A stretch of 64,000 bases of DNA from Lingula anatina (lineage: Eukaryota; Brachiopoda; Lingulata; Lingulida; Lingulidae), in contig NW_019775280.1 of the NCBI RefSeq assembly GCF_001039355.2, positions 308,003-372,002 on the forward strand, read 5' to 3'. Below, piece after piece: positions 35,231 through 45,042 of the stretch. Every line of letters begins with the position of its first letter. The stretch's first letter is position 1. Under the pieces are notes generated by a model. That model was not told the DNA's origin and searched no databases. It was given only the letters and a program-made list of their open reading frames with translations. Position numbers and translations under genes: made by a program.

Positions 35231-37972
35231 TAAACCCTGTACAACCGCATAGTAGCGTCCAATGCACGATGGAGGTGCGTCTGATTCCAAGAAATAAGTT
35301 AATTTCTTGGCAACCTTGTTTTTCTTTTCTGGGAAATATGTACACCCTAGCAGAGAGAGAGAGAGAGAGAGAGGGCAGGAGAGAGAATTCATAGCGAACC
35401 GTATACTTTAAATAGTGCTTCACCCTGTACCGGCACATTTTGAGAGGTCCTAACAGGATTCTCTGTCTTTTGCAAGTTATCAATGTGTTCGTGTCCTGAT
35501 GTTTATTTATATTTATTTTTAAAAAATTGGCCTAGTCGAAGGCGGAGGTTCCATTCAACCGACTGGTTTATGTTATAATCAGGGTATCAAGTTGGCCATC
35601 TCTCTGAGTGTACCGATGCAGGCTATATCGCTAAAGTATACCTATCGCCCTGAAAAGGGACAGAGCAACGGCAAGAGACAGTACCACTGAAAGCTGTGAT
35701 ACAAAAGTGTCACCGTCAGTCCTTGCATGTCCGAGGTGACGGCGAGAGAACGCTTATGATAAAGTGGAGCTTCAGGTGTGACCTCTCCACACCCCGTGTT
35801 TATACTACTCCAGGTGTGTCACCGCGCGGAGTCCAGTGTCATAGGTTAGGGACCATTCCCAGACCCGTGGATCGATCTATCTCCAAGGGGATTCTCGCTA
35901 AATTTCTATCAACTTCAGCGGCTTAGATGTCTCGCACGCCTACTGAAGCCGCTAGGGGGTAATTAATTATCGTTTAACAGCTTCAGTAGGCGTGCCAGAC
36001 ATCTAAGCAGCTTAAGCTAAAGCAATTTAGCGAAATCCCCCCTCGTTAGATCGATCTAGGTATGGGAACCCAGTATAAGGGTACCACTAGTTGTTTGATG
36101 TGTGTTCGTGTGTCCTCTTTTACTTAGATTAACATGTGTTATTGTTGTATTACATAATCATTAGGTCTTAACCTCTGTTTAATTGCTGGAACCAATACAG
36201 TTTGATTGATTAAGAAATGGCTAACACTGGTGACACAAGCTGGTGGCATAACTAAGGCCAGTGATACAATTTTCTTGTTAGTCCATCAGGCACTGACAGG
36301 CATTGCTCTGGAAATTAAATAATAAATAAACAAATATAAAAGGATGGACAAATGTTTGTACAAGGAAGCTTGAAGTAGCCGTTTATACTGTCCATCAGTA
36401 GTGTAGTGTCCCAAGGTAGGGGTCTATTTTATTTATAAATTTATTAATCTTTTTGTTGGGAAGGGGGGGGGGGGGGCAAAAGAAAAAAACATGAGACCTA
36501 AATTTCCACCGAGTAATGATATGTTGTTTCACGCCGGAGCGTGCCTTCCGAAGAATTACAGACACAATCCAAGTTTGTAAGTCTAATTTTAGATTTTGTG
36601 TCTTACGTAATATACCCCACGACTGGAAAATACTGGATATTTACTTGATGTCTGCTATTCTATGGTTTTGTTGGGAATGCTTGCTTAACACTGTTTCTGT
36701 TCCATCTCTACTGCTCATTAATTAATCTATTGATATGGGTGTGATTATTATTTTCTGATTTGAAAAGATATTATGCTGGTAATCATAGGCATACACAACA
36801 CTTTTCGCAAATTTAACGGTGAATAGAAACTGGGATAAGTTATTTAGTTTTCTCATTTGTCGTTATTTTTTTGTTTGTTTTTAAACCCGCACTGTATCTG
36901 CTAATGAGTCATGCTGACAGTGAATGTTATTCACAGCTGAAGAGAGCGTTTTAAATCATGCGACTGCCGTATCTTTTTGAATCACTAGTTCCCATTTTTC
37001 GTCAAGTGTTTTCCAAACATTAACTTTTCCTATCTTTCTTTACCTGAAAATCAGCATGCAAAAGAAAAAATAAAGCCAATAGCGAAAATGCTTGTGTACA
37101 ATGTAACACACACAGTGCATTTACGAAAAGATCACATTGGATTTTCTTGTTCACTGGAGTTAAAAAAACAGCACAGACACAAAAGTCAGGGTGTCAGCTT
37201 TTTCATCGGTGTGTTTCTCTTGGGTTCCTGGCCCGACGGAGATAAAATGCAAATGTTTTTCTGACCCCAAGTCACCCGCTTTCACGCTGATCGTAAACTA
37301 ACCCCCTACAACGCACGGTACTATGGTATCATACAGCTAGATTTGCCATTGTGTTGTTTTCGACGTAGAAACATATTACGGCAAATTATGATCTACTTTT
37401 TAACCTTCACCTCAACACTGCCACGAGGGAATCAGCGGATCTTGCAAGATGATAAGGGGGGGTCATTTTGCATTCATGTGCATAAATGACTATATATAGT
37501 AACTGTAAACACTGCAAAGTCGACCGATTCTGAACAAATCAATAAGCCATCTTTTTTCGTACGTCTTTTTAAACCAGTGACAACCGGTTCTAGTTTGCCG
37601 CAACGCTGTGCACTGCCAAGGCTCAAAACCTTCCACGAGCAAGGCGCAATCTAATAATTATTTGGAGTTGTCTTTTTAACCACAAGCACACACAGATTAC
37701 TGTTTTGAAATTTGCCAGTGGTGTAATCTTTAGAGCAAACAGAAGGACCTATAAACGCTGAGCTAACTTACAACATTGATTCTACTTACATGGCACAGGT
37801 AACCGTACGTTAGAGCTGTCTGCAGAATTACCCGACGACGGAACGCTCGCTCGGCGCTTCTTTCTGAGGTCTTCTTCGATGAAATTTCATCCTGTGCTTC
37901 ATTTTCTTTCCACTGGGCCATAGGTTCATTGGCTTCATTATCCCTATCAGTACTGTCCTCTGCTTTCCCCAT
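22585..37972 (-). CDS. MFSD4B: MFSD4B/NaGLT1-like sugar transporter (major facilitator), exons 2 and 3 shown twice
   Basis: Predicted multi-pass plasma-membrane carrier. Vertebrate MFSD4B (NaGLT1) is described as a sodium-dependent glucose transporter, but substrate here is inferred. One gene copy is exon 1 at 37790-37972, exon 2 at 32006-32297 (or 27533-27824) and exon 3 at 24800-26007 (or 22585-23789). The joins keep frame (phase 0, then phase 1), giving about 559-560 residues against roughly 520 in vertebrates. Visible features are a charged cytosolic N-terminus, an MFS motif-A-like loop (FLCDRFNGS), and KLSFQLWGREAAAP followed by FGLGAIVGPQ. An extracellular loop has five N-glycosylation sequons, a charged mid loop follows, and later come hydrophobic segments including ISKWVKPSF and GLAIGPVYPGALVWVN. 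Both versions of exons 2 and 3 are intact. The family call rests on my recognition of the MFSD4 pattern; MFSD4A-like is the alternative. Confidence 0.8.
24498..24514. mobile_element. Left end of a polymorphic TIR transposon (rest lost at the N)
   Basis: CCCAGATAGCATG follows CTCTGAT. Its inverted partner TGCTATCTGGG lies at 31169-31179, right after the N at 31160, followed by ATCCCCCCTCG. The empty site CTCTGATCCCCCCTCG is intact at 26655-26670. Together these give an insertion with inverted ends CCCAGATAGCA and a possible 2-bp AT duplication. The interior is not in the window. Confidence 0.65.
24515..24515. other. Single-N contig join
   Basis: The left side ends GATCCCAGATAGCATG; the right side restarts at CTAAATCTATGGGAATG, which is also at 22303-22317. 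Confidence 0.9.
24800..26007 (-). CDS. MFSD4B: Transporter exon 3, allele-B copy
   Basis: 1208 bp, one codon longer than 22585-23789 (an extra Thr after the NNN run). There are a few conservative replacements in the glycosylated loop and none apparent in the membrane segments. Concentration of replacements in the external loop fits ordinary allelic variation under constraint. Confidence 0.88.
27533..27824 (-). CDS. MFSD4B: Transporter exon 2, allele-B copy
   Basis: 292 bp between acceptor CTTGCAG and donor ATCAG|GTAACT. It encodes GLCTCFSGAALPDLRV through GGFLCDRFNGSLLALLALG to EGLLIS, that is membrane segments about 2-4 with the motif-A loop. Near-identical to 32006-32297. Behind its acceptor lies an 89-bp duplication of the exon start plus acceptor that the other copy lacks. 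Confidence 0.85.
27819..27925. repeat. Two-copy duplication across the exon 2 acceptor (89 bp, one allele only)
   Basis: GAGACCCTGCAAGTTAAAAT starts at 27819 and again at 27908, each preceded by GGAGAA(G/A)CACGT. The second copy reproduces the first bases of exon 2, the AG acceptor and upstream intron. The other allele (32291 onward) has a single copy. Confidence 0.85.
29344..29510. mobile_element. CAGGGG-ended MITE (allele B)
   Basis: Starts CAGGGGAGGACCCAGAG and ends TTAATCCGCCCCTG, 167 bp. It is flanked by CCTCC on both sides, a 5-bp direct duplication. Its ends resemble those of the MITEs at 20690 and 21445. No ORF. Confidence 0.7.
29833..30028. repeat. Compound microsatellite (TG)n-(GA)n-(ATA)n-(GTA)n, allele B
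   Basis: Runs of TG with TATGTGCG interruptions, then GA, then AAT and AGT/TAC triplets. The allele-A counterpart at 34302-34515 differs in every run length. Confidence 0.95.
30975..31159. mobile_element. Foldback element, GATCGATC family (long subfamily), cut by the N
   Basis: Left end CATTCCCAGACCCGTGGATC. The left arm with CAACTTCAGCGGCTTAGATG pairs with the right arm CATCTAAGCAGCTTAAGCTG around a TAATTAATTATCG centre. The right end is lost at 31160. Allelic to 35854-36069. Confidence 0.8.
31160..31160. other. Single-N contig join
   Basis: The left contig ends inside a foldback element; the right contig starts inside a different transposon end. This is the right-hand boundary of the inserted allele-B contig. 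Confidence 0.9.
31161..31179. mobile_element. Right end of the same polymorphic TIR transposon
   Basis: The contig begins within the element and exits at TGCTATCTGGG into transporter intron sequence equivalent to 26660. See 24498-24514. Confidence 0.65.
32006..32297 (-). CDS. MFSD4B: Transporter exon 2, allele-A copy
   Basis: Same exon as 27533-27824, 292 bp, with the same open frame, acceptor and donor; the two encoded peptides appear identical. It lacks the adjacent acceptor micro-duplication. Confidence 0.85.
33816..33980. mobile_element. CAGGGG-ended MITE (allele A)
   Basis: Allelic counterpart of 29344-29510, with the sharper end CAGGGGCGGACCC and the same CCTCC flanks. Presence in both alleles shows an older insertion. 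Confidence 0.7.
34302..34515. repeat. Compound microsatellite, allele A
   Basis: Same order of motifs as 29833-30028 with a longer, more interrupted TG part and shorter GTA part. Confidence 0.95.
34832..35040. mobile_element. Insertion in allele A, partly the AAT-led dispersed repeat
   Basis: After AGGAAGACATGTA, allele A continues with about 200 bp, including CCAGACATTTTGAACTAAAT and AGAAATAGTATAAAAAAT, before reaching the CA array. Allele B (30313) passes almost directly into its CA array. The inserted block resembles 16684-16750. Confidence 0.5.
35041..35228. repeat. (CA)n microsatellite with ATCCAAAAACACA sub-units
   Basis: Nearly 190 bp of CACA repeats with CATCCAAAAACACA interruptions at three places. 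The allele-B equivalent (30321-30350) is only about 30 bp. Open frames through it (His/Thr and Cys/Val runs) are artefacts. Confidence 0.95.
35854..36069. mobile_element. Foldback element, GATCGATC family, complete long form
   Basis: About 216 bp, palindromic over most of its length. GATCGATC lies near both ends, CTTCAGTAGGCGTG and its complement CACGCCTACTGAAG lie in the arms, and AATTAATTA is the centre. Ends are CATTCCCAGACC and GGTATGGGAAC. No ORF, hence non-autonomous. Confidence 0.8.
36070..37789 (-). other. MFSD4B: Intron 1 of the transporter gene, single-copy part
   Basis: AT-rich with a poly-G run at about 36463-36475. I recognise no exon or repeat family. The intron in total spans 32298-37789 once the allelic duplicates are allowed for. 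Confidence 0.5.
37790..37972 (-). CDS. MFSD4B: Transporter exon 1 (N-terminus)
   Basis: Starts MGKAEDSTDRDNEANEPMAQ and ends in LQTALTYGYLCH, 61 codons, followed by donor CAT|GTAAGTAG in phase 0. The hydrophilic, acid-rich tail with a basic RAFRRR patch before the first membrane segment is typical of an MFS N-terminus. The upstream stretch has promoter-like features, supporting this as the first coding exon. Confidence 0.8.
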
Positions 37973-38320
37973 GTTATCGGCATAGACGTTTTAGCACAGG
38001 GAAATCGATGAATACAGACTGCGATGCATACTCTGAGTTGTGCGCTAGATTTGCAGTCAGCTGGCGCCTTATAAAGGAAAATACGGGGGTCGCACTGCCG
38101 GTTTTTGCAAGTAGTATCCTTACTACAGCAGCTTCGTCCAACTGATTAGGGTATCATTAGTTTTTATTTATCGTAACGTAGGAACGGTTGTCACGTTGTG
38201 GTGGCAGTGCATGCACGTGCGTGTTGAAATAACGTGCGCTGCTGACGTATTTCCTTAACGACGACGTTTCGTTGTTGCCATGGCATTTCTAGCGGTACTC
38301 GAATCAAAAAGAGAAGCGAC
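37973..38320 (-). promoter_or_regulatory. MFSD4B: Candidate transporter promoter
   Basis: The region upstream of the ATG at 37972 is locally CpG-rich. It contains a TGACGTA CRE-like site near 38246, CACGTGCGTG near 38214 and an X-box-like GTTGCCATGGCA near 38275. No TSS can be assigned. Confidence 0.35.
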
Positions 38321-41300
38321 TGGCTGAGGGAAATATGACATGGCAAATTAAGGTGAACTCTGTATTTTTAGCGTTCACATTTCAGATGAAAATGGAGTCG
38401 CTGAATCAATCAATCAATAACTCATGTTGTAATATCACACTTTCGAGAGAATGACTCTTTTATTACATTTGTCAGAAGTCTTAAACATAATACGAAACGC
38501 CAATTATACCTAATTACCGAGTTTATCTGAATGAGTTCATGTCGACGGATTACGAAGGCACTCTTTGCACGTATTTGATTTTTGTGATTAGCATCGTCGA
38601 ACAGGGTAAACTGGCAGCGACGCAAATTATGTAGACATTTGTCTGCCAGCGGTTTGCTTTTCTGTGCAGTATGAGGAAAGGTCAGGAGGGATATATAGAC
38701 CTACAATAATCAAACATAGTCGTGCTGATAGGGCCTTCTGATCAGCCAGGTGATACTGAAACTCTTTGCGCGATAAATTTTAGGTTTCATTGGCTGTAGA
38801 AAAGACTGGATTCGCACGCCACCCTTAATTTCAACATGAAGGGTTTGGCAGGTACAAAACAAGGTAGCAATCATTTCAAAGGGTTCACCCAAGCTTCTGA
38901 TTTTATTCATTGGGGGAAAGGATGGGTAGGCCTCCCCCCTCGCCCCCCTTGCCTCCCTCCTTACAGGTCGATACTGCCAAACGACAACCTTGCTTTATGA
39001 CAAATATGTGTTGTTTTTACATGGATAGTAGGGGTTGTTTTTTTACATTGTTCGAAAGGAAAGACTCGACAGCATAATGTTTTTTTAACTTGAGACCTAA
39101 ACATTACTTAGTACAAACACCTGCTAACACGTAACTACTCAAACACACACATACTACCATGCAGTTCAATTACTGATAACTACACTTTGCGTCTATATTT
39201 CAGCATTTCCATGTATAAATAAAATTAATAAATAGATAGACACGGCGTTAAGTCGACACCCATTATTTTCTAGCACAGAAAACATTCAGATTTCGTTGGA
39301 AGAGAAGAGTCGATGATTCAAAGGCTTTCTGAAAGTTTTATGTTTTATTAGAGCTTTAGTTTATGAAAAAAATGGAAGTGGAACTGTGGACCAATTTTCT
39401 CTGTTATCACGTCTGCGAATTTAGAGAAATTATGCTACAATTGAGGTAGGAATGCTGCAGCACAACAAAAAAATACGTGTGACATAATTGCTTGACGGGC
39501 CCATTTTAGAATCTATAGCCCTGTATCGGTTTCTAGCAATTATGGCAACAGATCTAGACGCAATCGCAACTTCTGGTTGGCAGCTCGTTTATCAGACTGT
39601 TAAATAACTAAAGCAAAGTCACAAAACAAAAACTATTTTGGGGAGCTTTGAAAATTATCAAGCCAGCCTCTACTACTTCACAAAGTTGTTCTTTTGAGAG
39701 CCCCAAGCAAGTTGAAAACAGTATGGTTTTACTATTATCTGGAAATTGGGATCCAAATGTGTCACCAGATTTTTTTTTTTTTTTTTTGAAAAAAAAGGAA
39801 AAAAAAACAGACCTAGTTTGCCAAGCGTGACAACGAAGTCGAACACAATTTCAAACATGAAAACTAATCTACTTTCTGCAGACAATTTTGATAATCAGTA
39901 GGCTTACCAACAATGGATATAGTTATTTGTAATACGGCACTTTTAGGTTAAGGCGTAACGGTTGATGAAAAACAATTACATTGGTGAAACATCTTTTTTT
40001 CTCATCACTGTTTTTAGAATGTTTGTTAGTCTGGATCAAGGCCTTAAGCTGACAGATAGCAATGTCATGCCAAATAAATTTTAAAAAACAATGCATTCAT
40101 TCATTCAATCTGTTTCATGCTATATTGAATTACGAGCAAAATCAAGATGTCTTGAAGGACGCGGACAACGCACCATAGCCTTAAGGCAGAAGATCTACTG
40201 GTGTCTTCTACCAAGCAGCAAAAATTGCCCCAGAGAAATAGTTGTTATGTAATGTAACACTGTATTTCCATGCAGTGAACAAATATTAACGGTTCTTTCT
40301 AGTAAACATTTACATAAATCTCTACCGCTACGGGCTGTATATACAACCACAAAGACAACGGACTTACTGATCTGCATCAAGTTTTTTGACATAAGCCAAA
40401 ATGAAAACATTGAATACTTTGTTCTGGAAGAATGTCTGAAGGACACAGGTGGGGGGGGGGGGGGGGGAAAAGTNNNNNNNNNNNNNNNNNNNNNNNNNNN
40501 NNNNNNNNNNNNNNNNNNNNNNNNNNNNNNNNNNNNNNNNNNNNNNNNNNNNNNNNNNNNNNNNNNNNNNNNNNNNNNNNNNNNNNNNNNNNNNNNNNNN
40601 NNNNNNNNNNNNNNNNNNNNNNNNNNNNNNNNNNNNNNAGTTGGAAATATTTGGGATGGGTGGGTGGGTCTTTCGGGCTTAAGGAGCTGCTAGACAGATA
40701 GAAGTGATCTAACGGTCTAAAAAGATCTTTTTAAGGGTTGTATATACTTTAGATCCTTAAAAGTCAACCAGCAACCCGCTGGCATAGGTTGAAATTTATC
40801 TCGAGTCGTTCTGTAAAATATGCGTTTTAAATTTGTCTGCCATTCTGAAAATTTACAGCACTTTTTATTTTTCAGTCGTGGGCCTGTATGGCGTTTTGAT
40901 GACATACGGGTGTCAGTGAAGATGCGATTCAATCACCACTGCAGACCTTTTACCCGCAGCACAGTCAAGCAGGTCTTTTTTCAAACCAAGGCCATTATCG
41001 TCGCTTTTTCTATTAGGCTCATATATACAGTGTTAATGCTCTGTTTAGTTAGATGGCAGTAGAACATCATAAATGGATTATACAACACATAAAGCGTAAG
41101 AAAAGGCATATGGCACACTATATGACTATTGTTGATGAAACTCTGGGTAGGCCGTTTTAGCTGCCATTTTGAAAATTGAAAATTTGAAAATTTATCGACC
41201 TAAATAATTGTTGTAGAAAGAAATAAGTGCTAGATGTGTGTTCAGCATCAAATTTCGACCCCAAAAATGATTATTTTTTTAGATTTACCCTACCCTCCTG

Positions 41301-41457
41301 TAAAGGGTGGGTGTGGGTGTATGGGGGGTGGTGGGTAGGCTATGAGTTGGTGATATAGCGGTCTACCATTGATGACAGGTCCTCAGCACAGATGAAATAT
41401 TCCCTTTAGTAAGATCATTTGCATAAGTGAATATTCAGAAATTTGTAGCTAACACCC
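38320..41457. other. Intergenic, no gene recognised
   Basis: Between the transporter promoter and the next foldback element I see only AT-rich sequence. There are purine/pyrimidine runs at 38930-38960 and 39769-39806 and a short poly-G run before the assembly gap. Confidence 0.5.
40474..40638. other. Assembly gap of 165 Ns
   Basis: Preceded by a 17-base G run, a common cause of sequencing failure. Reading frames that cross it are meaningless. Confidence 0.99.
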
Positions 41458-41673
41458 CATTTCCATAGATTTTTAGATCGATCTATCCCTGTGGGGAGTC
41501 TCACTAGATTACTGTCAGCTTGGCCGGCTTAAGCGTCTGTCCCGCCTACTAAAAGCTGTTAGGGGGTAATTAACTATGGTGCCCGCTCGGCTGACTGCAA
41601 TTTAGCGTGAACCCCCAGGGAGTTAGGTCGATCTAAAACTTAATCTTTAGATCGATCTAAATCTCTGGGAAAG
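41458..41673. mobile_element. Foldback element, GATCGATC family (short subfamily)
   Basis: Ends CATTTCCATAGA and AATCTCTGGGAAAG with GATCGATCTA inside each. It matches 22121-22317 and 53825-54028 closely through TCTGTCCCGCCTACTAAAAG. The flanks carry CACCC on both sides, a possible duplication. Confidence 0.75.
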
Positions 41674-42350
41674 CACCCTAAGTGATTTGAAATTTATGCA
41701 TATGGTGGGCATTTTCTTGCTATCTTTGACCAGTTTTCCTTAGGTGCATAATACAAGAATATATGTAATAAAGAATTGATGTTTGTCCACGAGTTGCTGT
41801 CAGAAATATGACATATTATAATATCGTTTGTCTATATATCACACTTCTGAATTCAGTATCTCTTCCTACTTTGGAGCACAAATTGCACTCTAAATTAAAT
41901 ATTAGTTGAATAATACACGTTTTATGAACCCATTCGTTTTCGTGAGTTAAAAATTGATGGAAGTTCAAACGGGATTTAGAAAAATCAGCAATTTTGACGT
42001 CTGATATGAGCATTGTAAGATAACTATATCGCATTGTTATAATATGTGAAGTCTGAAGCCACGCCAGCCAAGTGGCTTTTGGTGCCATTTCCATGAAATA
42101 ATAGTCGTATCTAACCATCAATATTAATCCTAGTATAAATATTTATATCGTGACTTGAACTGTGAATTATTCAACTGGGTAAATATAGCGACATCGATAA
42201 ATAGTTCAAGCTGTCATATAGGTTTACTTTCAAAGCAACAAACAAGGCAGGTTTGCGTGTAACCGCAAAATCGAACTTCATACCGACTTCGATGCCACAA
42301 AGTTCCTCATTTGAATCCAAAGCAGCCGCACTATCTTGGAACTAAGACTG

Positions 42351-42590
42351 GGTTCCCATACCTAGGCCGATCGAACAGGATCGATCCATCTCCAAGGGGT
42401 TTCTCGATAACTTGCTTTCAGCTTAAGCGGCTTAGATGTTTGGCACACCGACTAAAGCTGCTAAACGATAGTTAATTACCCCTTACAGATTCAGCAGGCG
42501 TGCAAAACATTTAAGTTGATTGCAATTTAGCGAGAATCTCCTTGGAGATAGATCGATCCACAGTTAGTACGATAGGGTCTAGGGATGGTC
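42351..42590. mobile_element. Foldback element, GATCGATC family (long subfamily, reversed)
   Basis: Starts GGTTCCCATACCTAGGCC and ends TAGGGATGGTC. The arms TTTCAGCTTAAGCGGCTTAG and GCGTGCAAAACATTTAAG pair around AGTTAATTACC. It has an extra stretch (AGTTAGTACGATAG) in the right end compared with 35854-36069. Confidence 0.75.
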
Positions 42591-43717
42591 TCTAAAGCTG
42601 GTTGCGTCACAGCTGCGTGACCTTTTATTCCACCGATTGACAATTTGACTGACAAATAAGGTTTAGCTATGGCCGTTATAAATAGTTTGAACAATCACGA
42701 GATTGCATGCGGTTCTCTCCTAATTCAACGGACGGACTTCCCGCTGGTTTTAATGTGCTTAATGATGAACGACCATTTACTGCGGATCAGCCACATCTTC
42801 ATTACTGTCTACTGTCAATCTTATAAGAAGGGACTGCTTTATAAATTGATATACGAAAAACAGCGGTAAGAAGAGAGGAGTAATTAAGTTGTACAAAATG
42901 AAGCTACTGTACCAGTAGTGACAGTAGCTCAGTGTGACATATGATTTTGAAAAGAAAGAACGGCGACACATCTACCGCCTAAGTGATTTACTGAGTATTA
43001 CTTCAGCTGGGATAAAACCAAAAATACAGAATCCCTGTGTCCCGATTCCTCGCGGTAATGTAGCTATCGATAATCATAATTATCATAAAATAATTATCAG
43101 AAGGTCTGAATAATCATGCGGAATTGTCTTCACCAAATTTGTCCCCCCAAAACGAAATAAATAACGCATGGGCCTTACTGCCATACCATATCTTTACAAT
43201 AGTCATATACAATTTATTAAAATGATTCCCCAGTTGTACCATATTTATCAGGACTAAAAACAATTATTGTTTTTTACATTTTCTTAAAATTCTGTTTTGA
43301 AAAAAAAAGGCATAAGGAATATAAGAAAATGTTAACATTAATTGACTAGCCGTTTCCACTCTATAGGTAAATGACAAATGTTACCTGAACTAAAATGAAG
43401 CACCTTGCCAAACATATAAACTGCAAATTAAAGGCTACAAAACGATGCATCTTTGATATTTGGAGTGCTACACATGCCACAACTGAAGGCCACCATGAGT
43501 AGCCCCCCAAAAAATTATAAATAAAAATAAAATAAAATTAACTTTGCATTTCAAAGTTTAATGACAGATGACCAAAAACTTCAATTCAAACCAACTTCGT
43601 TTTCATCCTCCGTTTACTTCAGACTTCCTGCCAGCGTCTATGAAGTTTAATATCCCACAATACATAGTCATCAGAGTTAGCCAAAACGAACATAAATCTC
43701 TGTAAAAAATATTCCGT
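42591..43717 (-). other. 3' flank of the NKRF-like gene
   Basis: No coding signal. The terminal exon's stop codon is at 43718-43720, so the transcript's 3' untranslated region should run leftwards from there. I cannot fix a unique poly(A) signal among several A/T-rich candidates. Confidence 0.4.
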
Positions 43718-45042
43718 TTATTTTTGTTCTCCAGGCTTTTTGATAGGTGGCACCAATTCGTACTTGCTAGTAACACCCCCACTTTGAAAAATATGTGTAA
43801 AAAGCTGCTTGGCGCTCCTTTTCCGACTTAGAATAAGGTAGCGCACTTCCCCTTGGCCATGGGAGTGACTTTTCAGTCCTAGCTTTTGAGACTCTTTGTG
43901 AATGATGGCTCTCTCCTCCTTGGTGAATTCTGGACTGAACACCAGGTCATTCTGATTGTCTGATTTCACATACTTATTGATGATTTCACGGACTTTGGTG
44001 CAGAAATCCTTGGTAATCCCCTTGTCTGCCGCCATTCCCAGCCCCTCCCTGTTGATCACTGTGCTCAGTGTGACCGGATCGGCCCTCCCCTGCCCCCCTC
44101 TCCCCACACCCCCACCCGTCCACCCCATCTTCCTTAACAACTGGTTACCAATATTGTCCTCTTGGATCTTATCACTTGCCATGGCCTGGTCACCCAAGAG
44201 TTCCTCTTTGGTCAATCCAGGGTCATCACAATCCTCGTTCTGCTTGACCAGGATGGTCCAGTAGTCTTCCTTTAAACTGTCCAAGGTTTTCTGGGCAGCT
44301 TGCAGCTTGACTTTGTTCTTGCTGATGTCCATGCAGTCAGCCATCAGCTCGCCACCAAGAAATAACCGACAACGCACTCTTCCAGCAGGGTCCTCCTGGA
44401 AGTTATATTCCAACGGGACTTTGCTGAAGTCAGCACTCTGTCTTAAAATCATCACAGGGTTGACTGAATTGGACTTATCTTTTGGTTCGAGAATAAAAAA
44501 CTCTAGCTCGGGGTTGGAAAACTGACTAGCTGATCTTTTCCTGGACCTCATACCCATGGCGGCGACACCTGGCGACTGACCTAGTTTCACCATTCCTGAA
44601 TTTGACTGTTTTTGGTGGAATGGCCGGTCAGATGTTTTCAACTCTTGTCTTTCGGGGTTTAGTCTATCTACATGTAAATATCTACAGTTCAGTGCCTTCA
44701 GAGCATTTTCAAATGCATCATGCTTGGCTGCTTTCTTTGAAGAGGCAACACCTTTAGCAACTGACACAAAATCTATCAGCACTTCACATTGAAACCCATG
44801 AGTGGCGTCACATGTGAAGTTGCAAGAAGAAGTCATTCTCGTCTTGTCCATAGCCATGTGCAGAGTCTCAATGGCATTTTTCTTTAATTTCATGAACTCT
44901 TTCACAAAATTTGACAGTTCTACAAATTTTTGATCCGTTTCTGAAGCACCCTGTGTTACACATGGTAAAGGAGTCTGTTTGGCTTTTCTTGATCCTGATG
45001 GAATGTCAAGCTCCTCTTGCTTATGGTCTACACTGGGGCCCC
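43718..45042 (-). CDS. NKRF: NKRF exon 3 (RNA-binding, G-patch, R3H)
   Basis: 1325 bp from acceptor ATTCCTAG to the stop. The frame is open upstream of the first internal ATG (44905), and the residues before it (GPSVDHKQEELDIPSGSRKA) join in phase to exon 2. The start at 44905 is therefore not the real one. Confidence 0.92.

Larger units (their letters stand above)
31180..36069. repeat. Allele-A block of the transporter middle region
   Basis: Duplicates 26660-31159, including exon 2, the MITE, both microsatellites and the foldback element. Identity is high but with many small indels. Confidence 0.85.

Noticed and set aside
40432-40701. Open frame across the N gap
   Set aside because: Consists mostly of unknown residues and a poly-G run; not a gene.
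43956-44525. Plus-strand frames over the NKRF exon
   Set aside because: Antisense shadows of a well-supported coding exon with clear domains.
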